DNA of 7,353 bases, taken from positions 1-7,353 of the forward strand of contig QMND01000029.1 in assembly GCA_003647605.1 (NCBI GenBank), in the 5' to 3' direction. Within the stretch, counting starts at the first letter, position 1. Every line of letters starts with the position of its first letter. The stretch comes from Candidatus Shapirobacteria bacterium (GTDB taxonomy: Bacteria > Patescibacteriota > Microgenomatia > UBA12405). Positions 1 to 4,768 of this stretch are shown piece after piece. Made by a program: the position numbers and the translations under genes. Under the pieces are notes generated by a model. The model did no database searches. It had not been told where the DNA came from and saw nothing but the letters and a program-made list of their open reading frames with translations.

Positions 1-8
1 AAGGTGGC

Positions 9-536
9 GTGCAGATAAAGACAGGCCAGCTGGTCAGAGACCTGGCGGCAGTAATAGAAGCCGCGCAGCTTTCGAAGTTCAACGAAGTCCTTGAAGAGCT
101 GAAGAGGGCTCTGCTGCCTTCGTCGAAGCCCAAGGAGGAGAGCAGTGAGAAGGAGAGTATATGGGATCTGATGTTCGTAAAGCCGTACAAGGAGAGGATA
201 GAGACGTTCCATGCGATCCTCAGAAAGGTGGCAGATAAGGATCCGGAGAGGGCACTTAAGATGCTCGAAGCCATGCCGGACGGATCAATTGCGCTCATAA
301 ACATGATGAACTCCGCAGCCAGACTGATGGCGGCTCTCGGCACTATGCTTGAGAAACAGGCCGCGCAGAGGAGATCGGAGTCCCGCGATGTAAGTAGAGA
401 GGTCGAAAAAATGGCGAAAAAGTTAAAAGAGGAGAAAGAGGAAAAGGAGGAGCGGGTTGAGGAATCGGGAGAGGTGGAGCCAGTAGTTAACATGGAAATC
501 GAAGAGGATGAGAGTGGTTTTGTGGTAGGTTTCTGA
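9..536 (+). CDS. Unrecognised helical protein with charged coiled-coil tail
   Basis: I do not recognise this 175-aa protein. The GTG start at 9 is chosen because AGGTGG at 2-7 is a partial Shine-Dalgarno site at normal spacing; only 8 bases precede it, so a longer form cannot be fully excluded. Residues 1-35 look helical (leucine- and alanine-rich). Residues 36-50 are a charged Ser/Lys/Glu linker. Residues 51-118 are a second helical part ending in an alanine- and methionine-rich stretch (about 94-112). Residues 125-157 are dense in Glu and Lys and should form a coiled coil or be disordered, followed by an acidic end and the terminal residues FVVGF. There is no signal peptide or membrane span, so it is probably cytoplasmic. 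It is the first visible gene of the dnaK operon, 13 bases before the next start. The alanine-rich part recalls DUF1641-type regions only faintly; I do not assign that family. Confidence 0.8.
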   Translation: MQIKTGQLVRDLAAVIEAAQLSKFNEVLEELKRALLPSSKPKEESSEKESIWDLMFVKPYKERIETFHAILRKVADKDPERALKMLEAMPDGSIALINMMNSAARLMAALGTMLEKQAAQRRSESRDVSREVEKMAKKLKEEKEEKEERVEESGEVEPVVNMEIEEDESGFVVGF

Positions 537-549
537 GGGAGGTGGTCGG

Positions 550-1029
550 GTGTTCGACTTTGAAAGTATAATTAAGAAGGCGAAGGATATGGGTATAGAC
601 GTAAGCAAACTTCTGGACGAGGTGTTCAAACTCGACGTGGTTGAGTTCTTAAGGGCCGCACTGGGCAACCCTCTCGTAAAGCCGTACATCATCAACCAGC
701 TTAGGGAACTAAGCGATTTCATGAAGAGGGAGTACGAGATCAGCGACGCCGTGGTCGAGACGTACAGGGAAGATGACGGCGTCGTGGTCGAGGCGACGCT
801 GTTCATGCCGGAGGAAAAGTGCGACGTGTTCAAGGAGAGGCTGCTGAACCTCATCAACACGATCAGCCAAAGCGACAAGTTCAAGGCGGCCAAGAAGCAG
901 TTCGACCTTAAGAAGATCGAGTGCAGGAAGACGGACGACGGTGTAATCATTAAGGTCGTCGGTAACGAAAAGCTTGAGCAGTCGGTTGGACTGCTCTTAG
1001 AAGCTTTCGGAGGTGGTGTAGGTGAGTGA
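550..1029 (+). CDS. Unrecognised alpha/beta protein of the dnaK operon
   Basis: This is a 159-aa protein of unknown function. The GTG start at 550 follows a strong Shine-Dalgarno site, GGAGGTGGT at 538-546, which settles the start. Residues 1-60 are mainly helical. From about residue 65 the pattern is strand, turn with two Asp, strand (around 67-85), a long helix (88-116), two more strands (121-137), and a final helix (140-152) before a glycine-rich end. This is a small alpha/beta domain of the beta-beta-alpha-beta-beta-alpha kind. Cysteines sit at 91 and 125. No catalytic motif, signal peptide or membrane span is visible. Its last 8 bases overlap the next gene, which implies translational coupling. 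The VKPY motif at residues 43-46 also occurs in the preceding protein (57-60), which could reflect distant kinship or chance. A role as partner, client or regulator of the downstream DnaK is inferred from position only. Confidence 0.82.
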   Translation: MFDFESIIKKAKDMGIDVSKLLDEVFKLDVVEFLRAALGNPLVKPYIINQLRELSDFMKREYEISDAVVETYREDDGVVVEATLFMPEEKCDVFKERLLNLINTISQSDKFKAAKKQFDLKKIECRKTDDGVIIKVVGNEKLEQSVGLLLEAFGGGVGE

Positions 1030-1519
1030 GGAGAAAAAGAAAAAGGAAGTTAAGAGCCCGGTGGACGACTGGACGATAGCAGAGATCGACGAGCTGGGGG
1101 ACATGACGGTCAAGGAGCTGGTAGCGACGATGGGTATAATACCCCTTAACCCGGTTGACGTGGCAAAGTCGACCGACGAGATCGTTGAACTCGGCAAGCA
1201 GTCTGGGTTCCTGTACGGGTCAGCGCTTTACAGCCTGTACTCCGCTTTCACAAGGGAAGACCTGCCGATGGCTACGAGGGTCGCTAAAGGTGCCAGGGGT
1301 TTCGCGGCACTGCTCGCCATGGTCTTGCAGGCCTTCGACACGTTCAACAAGTTCAGGGCACTCGAAGAGAGGTACGTGGTCGAGAAGCAGCTGGACAGGT
1401 TGAGGGACATAGAGAGCAGACTTGATAGAGCCTCGAAGGAGGCTGCTAAGGCAGCCGAGCAGGCCGTGGAGAAACTGGTCAAGGAGGGTAAAGAAAAGAG
1501 CGAGGAAGAAGGCGAGTAA
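1022..1519 (+). CDS. Unrecognised helical protein with C-terminal coiled coil, next to dnaK
   Basis: This is a 165-aa protein of unknown function. The GTG start at 1022 overlaps the previous gene by 8 bases and follows a perfect GGAGGTGGT at 1009-1017. The N-terminus is very Lys/Glu-rich (residues 1-12). Residues 15-55 may be a small helical domain. Residues 60-108 are helical and moderately hydrophobic, with an Ala/Leu/Met-rich stretch at 87-108 that is amphipathic rather than a clear membrane span. Residues 112-157 show heptad-like Leu/Ala spacing with many charges, suggesting a coiled coil, and the end is acidic. The dnaK start lies 19 bases after its stop. GrpE is also a small coiled-coil protein that is often encoded beside dnaK, but I see no GrpE-like C-terminal beta domain here, so it is not called GrpE. 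A functional stand-in is only a guess. Confidence 0.82.
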   Translation: MSEEKKKKEVKSPVDDWTIAEIDELGDMTVKELVATMGIIPLNPVDVAKSTDEIVELGKQSGFLYGSALYSLYSAFTREDLPMATRVAKGARGFAALLAMVLQAFDTFNKFRALEERYVVEKQLDRLRDIESRLDRASKEAAKAAEQAVEKLVKEGKEKSEEEGE

Positions 1520-1527
1520 AACCGGGC

Positions 1528-1535
1528 AGGTGGGG
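1528..1535 (+). promoter_or_regulatory. Ribosome-binding site that places the dnaK start at TTG 1539
   Basis: AGGTGGGG lies three bases before TTG 1539. Starting there gives [10 protein letters not shown], the usual Hsp70 N-terminus. The open frame extends upstream to 1422, but that part lies inside the preceding gene and codes for arginine-rich residues unlike any Hsp70. GTG 1530 is an alternative start within the same site, and would add three residues. Confidence 0.6.
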
Positions 1536-1538
1536 GAT

Positions 1539-3200
1539 TTGTTAATAGGAGTTGATTTGGGGACTACAAATAGCGAAGCAGCTTTCATAAACGACAAGAA
1601 CGAGCCAGAGATAATCCCGGCTCGCGAGGGCAGCTTCGGAGGCAAGAACTTTCCGTCCGTCGTGGCCTTCAGAAAGGACGGTAAGATAATAGTCGGACAC
1701 GCGGCAAAGCGAAGCCCGTTTGAGAAGATCACCGGCTTCAAGAGGCACATGGGTACGACCTGGAAGTACAGGAGCAGGACGCTCAACAGAGAGTTCACAC
1801 CGCAGGAGCTGTCGGCCTTCGTGCTTAAGAAGATAGTCGAAGACGCGGAGGCGTACCTCAGGAAGAAGGTTACTGGGGCGGTGATAACCGTCCCAGCCTA
1901 TTTCAACGACAACCAGAGGCAGGCGACGAAGGACGCGGCCAGGATAGCCGGCATAGAAGTACGCAGGCTACTTAACGAGCCTACTGCCGCGGCGATAGCG
2001 TACGGTCTTGGGAAGGCTAAAGACGAAAAGATAGCCGTACTGGACCTGGGCGGCGGAACGTTCGACGTCACGATAATGCAGGTGTCGTCCGGGGTCTTCG
2101 AGGTTCTTGCGACGAGCGGCGACACCGAACTCGGAGGCATAGACTTCGACGTTGCGCTGATGAAGTACCTCAGGGACAAGTACGGTCTGGAGGAAACGCC
2201 GGATATGCAGAGGCAGGTCGAGCTTGCCAAGATGGAGCTGTCCAGCGTCGACGTAACGTACATCGGGGATATAGAGGTAACGCGCGAGGAGTTCGAGAGG
2301 GTCATAGAGCCAGTTCTGAAGAGGCTCGAAGACCCGATACGCCAGGCCCTGAAAGACGCCGGGTTAACTCCGGCGGACGTAGATAAGGTAGTGCCAGTTG
2401 GAGGATCGACGAAGGTGCCGGCTGTCATAAGGAAGTTCGAGAGCATATTCGGGAGTGAGAAGATCGTCGGCGGCGTCGATCCGATGAGGGCAGTTGCAAT
2501 CGGAGCGGCGATAGAGGCCGCGGTTCTTGAAGGCAGGTGGAAGGGCGAGGCACCTATACTGGTAGACGTTACGCCGCTTTCGCTGGGTGTCGAGGTGCAA
2601 GGGGGGCTCGTGTCGGTGCTGATACCGCGAAACACTCCGATACCTTACTCGGCAAAGAAGCTGTACACGACGGTGTCTGACTACCAGACGGCCGTCAGGA
2701 TTAAGGTCGTGCAGGGTGAACGCAGGCTGGCCAGCGAGTGCATACCTCTTGGAGAGATCGTACTGGACGGGATCCCGCCGGCACCGGCTGGTGTACCCAA
2801 GATAGAGGTCACGTTCACGATCGACGAGAACGGTATACTCGTCGTCAAGGCGAAAGACCTGGGTACCGGCAAGGAGAAGCAGCTGACTATAGAAGCACCA
2901 CACAGGTTGAGCGAGGATGAGATACAGAGAATAATAGAGGAAAGCAAGAAGTACGAGGAAGAAGACAGGAAGCTCGCCGAGAAAGTCGAGGTCCAGTCCA
3001 AGGTCGTGCAGATGAAGAAGGCCCTGAAGGACTTAATGGAGAGCGAGACATTCAAAGAGCTTGACGACGAGACCAGGAGCAGATTTACGGCAGTAGTGTC
3101 TAAGCTCGACGAGGTCGAAAGTAAGGCCGATCTTGAGGCCATCGAGAAAGAGCTGGCAGAACTGGCGAGAAAGCTTTACGGTGCTGAGGATGAATCTTGA
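1539..3200 (+). CDS. dnaK: Hsp70 molecular chaperone DnaK, shortened form
   Basis: This is an ATP-dependent chaperone that binds exposed hydrophobic segments of client proteins, driven by J-domain proteins. It is 553 aa from the TTG start, against roughly 600-640 in typical DnaKs. The ATPase domain (about 1-337) has phosphate-1 [10 protein letters not shown] (3-12), the conserved lysine in FKRHMG (K68), [10 protein letters not shown] (115-124), [11 protein letters not shown] (146-156), phosphate-2 DLGGGTFD (169-176), GDTELGG (194-200), and the adenosine motif VGGSTKVP (287-294). The linker reads PILV (339-342), then the beta substrate domain (about 343-450) and a helical lid to 553. It lacks the roughly 23-residue lobe-I insertion of proteobacterial DnaK, as do Gram-positive and archaeal forms. 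By eye it also lacks about 24 residues in subdomain IIB (about 205-248). The adenine-contact residues (E228, K231, S235 by alignment) are kept. It overlaps the J-protein gene by 11 bases. Confidence 0.96.
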   Translation: MLIGVDLGTTNSEAAFINDKNEPEIIPAREGSFGGKNFPSVVAFRKDGKIIVGHAAKRSPFEKITGFKRHMGTTWKYRSRTLNREFTPQELSAFVLKKIVEDAEAYLRKKVTGAVITVPAYFNDNQRQATKDAARIAGIEVRRLLNEPTAAAIAYGLGKAKDEKIAVLDLGGGTFDVTIMQVSSGVFEVLATSGDTELGGIDFDVALMKYLRDKYGLEETPDMQRQVELAKMELSSVDVTYIGDIEVTREEFERVIEPVLKRLEDPIRQALKDAGLTPADVDKVVPVGGSTKVPAVIRKFESIFGSEKIVGGVDPMRAVAIGAAIEAAVLEGRWKGEAPILVDVTPLSLGVEVQGGLVSVLIPRNTPIPYSAKKLYTTVSDYQTAVRIKVVQGERRLASECIPLGEIVLDGIPPAPAGVPKIEVTFTIDENGILVVKAKDLGTGKEKQLTIEAPHRLSEDEIQRIIEESKKYEEEDRKLAEKVEVQSKVVQMKKALKDLMESETFKELDDETRSRFTAVVSKLDEVESKADLEAIEKELAELARKLYGAEDES

Positions 3201-3597
3201 GGAGGCTTACGAGATTCTCGGGCTGAAGCCGGGAGCGAGTAGGGAGGAAGTAAAGAAGAAGTACTACGAACTAGTGCGCAGAAAGCACCCGGATGCCGGC
3301 GGTAGCAGCGAGGAGTTTGCCAAGATAAACGAGGCGTACATGGTTATTATGAAGTCGTGGGATCAACCCGTTGATTCATTTTTTGGTGACCTGAAGATCC
3401 CAGACGAGTTCATTCGCGATAGTTCGGTCGAAGAAACCGTTAACAAAATATTCGATACGCTCGGTTTTGAGCACGAGATCGTGTTCGTGTGCCCCGTTTG
3501 CGGTAAAAGGTGGACTGACAAGTCGCCGATTAAAGTTGATGAGCCTGTTGAGGAAATTTGCAGGGATTGCGTAAAAAAGCTGTTGTTTAGCGGGTAA
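3190..3597 (+). CDS. J-domain co-chaperone with C-terminal zinc-ribbon-like cysteines
   Basis: This is a 135-aa Hsp40-type protein, expected to stimulate the ATPase of the DnaK encoded just upstream. ATG 3190 gives the natural J-domain start [12 protein letters not shown]. The open frame runs back to 3133 inside dnaK, and GTG 3181 is a possible alternative start. The J domain covers residues 3 to about 56. It has the basic helix II (18-31), HPD at 33-35 followed by AGG, and helix III (40-54, [11 protein letters not shown]). There is no Gly/Phe region, no CxxCxGxG zinc repeats and no C-terminal substrate domain. Instead residues 57-97 are an acidic/aromatic linker, and CPVC (101-104) with CRDC (124-127) could hold one zinc ion. 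It overlaps dnaK by 11 bases, so the two are probably coupled. Codons are visibly more A/T-rich (GTT, GAT, TTT, AAA) than in the flanking genes. It may target DnaK to a specific client. Confidence 0.92.
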   Translation: MNLEEAYEILGLKPGASREEVKKKYYELVRRKHPDAGGSSEEFAKINEAYMVIMKSWDQPVDSFFGDLKIPDEFIRDSSVEETVNKIFDTLGFEHEIVFVCPVCGKRWTDKSPIKVDEPVEEICRDCVKKLLFSG

Positions 3598-3609
3598 AAA
3601 TCTTTTTTG
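3598..3609 (+). terminator. T-tract terminator of the chaperone operon
   Basis: A run of six T (3603-3608) begins 6 bases after the J-protein stop codon, with no gene until 3729. Archaeal RNA polymerase commonly terminates at such T-runs without a hairpin. The inverted repeat in this gap starts inside the T-run, so a structural contribution is possible. Confidence 0.5.
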
Positions 3610-3697
3610 AAAAGGGAGTTTTCGCGATTAGAAGCCGTCTGGGCCTCCGTTTCTTATTCAAAAATAATAGGCAAGTTTTATATATCTCCTTTTCAAA
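3606..3697. repeat. Widely spaced inverted repeat around the promoter
   Basis: TTTGAAAAGG (3606-3615) is the exact reverse complement of CCTTTTCAAA (3688-3697). Allowing one bulged G extends the match to 12 pairs, with AG at 3617-3618 opposite CT at 3686-3687. About 70 bases separate the arms. The right arm begins directly after the TATA box and ends just before the expected transcription start, where a repressor or activator could act. It could instead be paired operator half-sites, or chance in AT-rich sequence. Confidence 0.4.
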
Positions 3698-3710
3698 GAT
3701 TAATACAGAT
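3671..3710 (+). promoter_or_regulatory. Archaeal promoter for the 161-aa structural-type gene
   Basis: TTTTATATAT at 3676-3685 is a good archaeal TATA box, preceded by GCAAG as a possible weak BRE. A TATA centre near 3680 predicts transcription starting near 3706, giving a leader of about 23 bases that carries GGAGGTGGT (3717-3725) ahead of ATG 3729. This is the clearest promoter in the window and sits in its longest noncoding gap. The pairing of a strong TATA with a strong ribosome-binding site suggests high expression of the gene that follows. Confidence 0.72.
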
Positions 3711-3728
3711 TAGGCAGGAGGTGGTGAG

Positions 3729-4214
3729 ATGGGATACGCGTTGGAGCAGGTTAGGGCGAACCTGGCCGTTGCCTTTGGTAAGGCGTGGACAGACCCAGAG
3801 GTACAGCCAGCGCGCAAGGAACTAGAGAGTATCATGGCAGCTGTTGCCAGAGAATACAGCGACTGTATCAAGGGAGCGCAGAACGATCCAGCGAGGTGCC
3901 TTGCAGACGCAGCTAGGAGAGCAGGGCTGGACACGAAGATGAAGGCCTTCTGGGACAAGTGGGGTACCGTGCTTAGGAGCAAGATCGGCGTCAGCGTCAG
4001 AGAGGCCTGGGACGCAATGGCCAGGATGGAGCTGGCAAGGGTGCTAGCCGGACTGGACATCTCCAAGCTGTACAGCCTGTGCATGCACGGCAGATACGAC
4101 GAGGTGGCCAGCATAATTGGCAGATCGGCTGGCAACTCGTACGCGGACTGTGCGAGAGCAGTCGCCGAAGCGCAGAACCTCGGCTTGGCCATCAAGAAGG
4201 CGTACGGTAAGTAA
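3729..4214 (+). CDS. Alpha-helical protein with internal duplication, candidate virion coat protein
   Basis: I do not recognise this 161-aa protein by sequence. It is almost entirely helix-forming, rich in Ala, Arg, Lys and Glu, with no membrane span or signal peptide. Four cysteines lie at 46, 57, 118 and 141. Residues 14-49 and 88-121 look like two copies of one unit: V-x-x-x-(K/E)-A-W at 14-20 and 88-94, then Y-S-x-C-x-x-G at 43-49 and 115-121. A third YADC occurs at 138-141. It has the best promoter and a perfect GGAGGTGGT site in the window, and heads the structural-looking module, followed after 14 bases by a membrane protein. A small helical, strongly expressed protein in this place would fit a coat protein; filamentous archaeal viruses have helical-bundle coats. 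Similarity to any known coat family was not seen, so this is inference. It could also be an internal or DNA-binding protein. Confidence 0.85.
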   Translation: MGYALEQVRANLAVAFGKAWTDPEVQPARKELESIMAAVAREYSDCIKGAQNDPARCLADAARRAGLDTKMKAFWDKWGTVLRSKIGVSVREAWDAMARMELARVLAGLDISKLYSLCMHGRYDEVASIIGRSAGNSYADCARAVAEAQNLGLAIKKAYGK

Positions 4215-4228
4215 AGAGGTGAACAGCG

Positions 4229-4564
4229 ATGCCCGAGTACAGGACACCGTTCGGCTGGATTGACCAGCTATCGACGCCAGAGTTCATAACAACTTTATTT
4301 GGCGTCGGCGTGGGTTCAGTGGTACACTGGGTCGGCGAGTCGGTCGCCGACAGCTACTTCAAGGACAGGTACCCGGAGAACTACCCGGTGTACAGCACGC
4401 TGGCAGTAGCGGGAGTGGTCGGAGGAGCCTCGGCGATACTGTGGTTCCTCTTCAGGGGCAAGCCTGAGTTCACCGTAGTACAGTACGTGATCGCGGGACT
4501 GATCATAGTCGAGTTCATACAGCTGATCGACCTGATCAGAGTGCAGTTCATGCTCAGAGGGTGA
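4229..4564 (+). CDS. Three-span membrane protein of the structural module
   Basis: This is a 111-aa hydrophobic protein of unknown function. ATG 4229 follows GAGGTGA (4216-4222) at proper spacing, 14 bases after the stop of the 161-aa gene. Three hydrophobic segments are visible: about 19-36 (rich in Gly and Val), 54-75 and 82-100. The charged, tyrosine-rich stretch DSYFKDRYPENYPVY (41-55) lies between the first two, and a short RGKPE turn (76-80) between the second and third. The N-terminus has no cleavable signal. It probably sits in the host membrane or in a virion lipid layer. Spindle-shaped archaeal viruses use small hydrophobic proteins as their main shell component, usually with two spans, so a shell role is possible. 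A holin-like or egress role is another option. Neither is shown by sequence. The next gene starts 6 bases after its stop. Confidence 0.85.
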   Translation: MPEYRTPFGWIDQLSTPEFITTLFGVGVGSVVHWVGESVADSYFKDRYPENYPVYSTLAVAGVVGGASAILWFLFRGKPEFTVVQYVIAGLIIVEFIQLIDLIRVQFMLRG

Positions 4565-4569
4565 TCAGC

Positions 4570-4716
4570 GTGCCAGTGTCGCTAAAGATGAAAATGATGG
4601 AGCTGCAGAAGGCCAGGGCCCGCAGGACAGCCAGGACTAGGACTCAGACCCAGACCCAGAGAAAGCCAGTGACGCGCACCGAGAATCTGACGTTCGGATT
4701 TGAAGAAGCGTTTTAA
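4570..4716 (+). CDS. Small very basic protein (48 aa), possible nucleic-acid-binding virion protein
   Basis: This short frame is supported by GTG 4570 after GAGGGTGAT (4558-4566), by a 5-base gap from the preceding stop, and by a TAA stop at the edge of a T-tract. It fills an otherwise empty space between two genes. The 48-aa product has nine arginines and four lysines, mostly before residue 37, with residues 22-30 reading RTRTQTQTQ. It ends in an acidic, aromatic tail, TFGFEEAF. No membrane span is present. A basic body with an aromatic/acidic tail would suit binding to DNA with a docking tail for another virion protein, comparable in general nature to small basic DNA-binding proteins of some archaeal viruses. 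That is inference; no family is recognised. Methionines at residues 7, 9 and 10 are alternative starts. Confidence 0.68.
   Translation: MPVSLKMKMMELQKARARRTARTRTQTQTQRKPVTRTENLTFGFEEAF
4633..4660. repeat. Short hexamer repeat inside the 48-aa gene
   Basis: AGGACT occurs twice in tandem (4633-4644), followed by two CAGACC units (4645-4656) and a partial CAGA. A related AGGACA lies at 4624-4629. The units are in frame and encode alternating Arg-Thr and Gln-Thr pairs. Such a run could change length by slippage in steps of two residues without breaking the frame. Confidence 0.55.
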
Positions 4717-4723
4717 TTTTTTA
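4711..4723 (+). terminator. T-tract at the end of the 161-aa/111-aa/48-aa unit
   Basis: TTTTAA followed by six T (4717-4722) includes and follows the TAA stop of the 48-aa gene. It probably ends the transcript of the three preceding genes. The same T-rich stretch is about 50 bases ahead of ATG 4769 and could also serve as a weak TATA region for the next gene, so the two roles cannot be separated by eye. Confidence 0.45.
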
Positions 4724-4726
4724 GCG
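4715..4726 (+). repeat. 12-base repeat AATTTTTTAGCG, copy 1
   Basis: AATTTTTTAGCG here is identical to 6201-6212. Both copies lie in gaps between structural-module genes, just after or near a stop codon. A T-run makes chance similarity easier, but the shared AGCG after it adds some weight. A terminator with a conserved 3' context is the simplest reading. Confidence 0.45.
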
Positions 4727-4731
4727 TGTTT

Positions 4732-4759
4732 GGGGGAGGATGGGAGGGATAAAAGGAGG
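4732..4759 (+). other. G-run cluster upstream of the 469-aa gene
   Basis: The leader of the next gene holds runs of 5, 2, 3 and 3 G separated by one or two bases (4732-4748), followed by AATAAA-type bases and the GGAGG of the ribosome-binding site. It could form a quadruplex in DNA or RNA. It lies between the likely transcript end and the start codon. Confidence 0.35.
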
Positions 4760-4768
4760 TGAGACGAA

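Noticed and set aside
1022..1519. Calling the 165-aa protein GrpE because it is coiled-coil and next to dnaK
   Set aside because: The coiled coil is at the C-terminus, and no GrpE-like C-terminal beta domain or conserved motif is visible.
1422..1538. Longer N-terminus for DnaK from ATG 1422
   Set aside because: The extra 39 residues are arginine-rich, lie inside the preceding gene in another frame, and have no match to Hsp70 N-termini. TTG 1539 has a ribosome-binding site and gives the family start.
1898..2635. Minus-strand frame of 245 aa opposite dnaK
   Set aside because: It is Ser/Thr/Pro-rich as expected from the reverse of a conserved coding gene, and has no start signals.
3607..3825. 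72-aa frame across the promoter gap
   Set aside because: It begins at a T-tract without a ribosome-binding site, spans the TATA box and runs into the 161-aa gene in another frame, with no plausible protein character.
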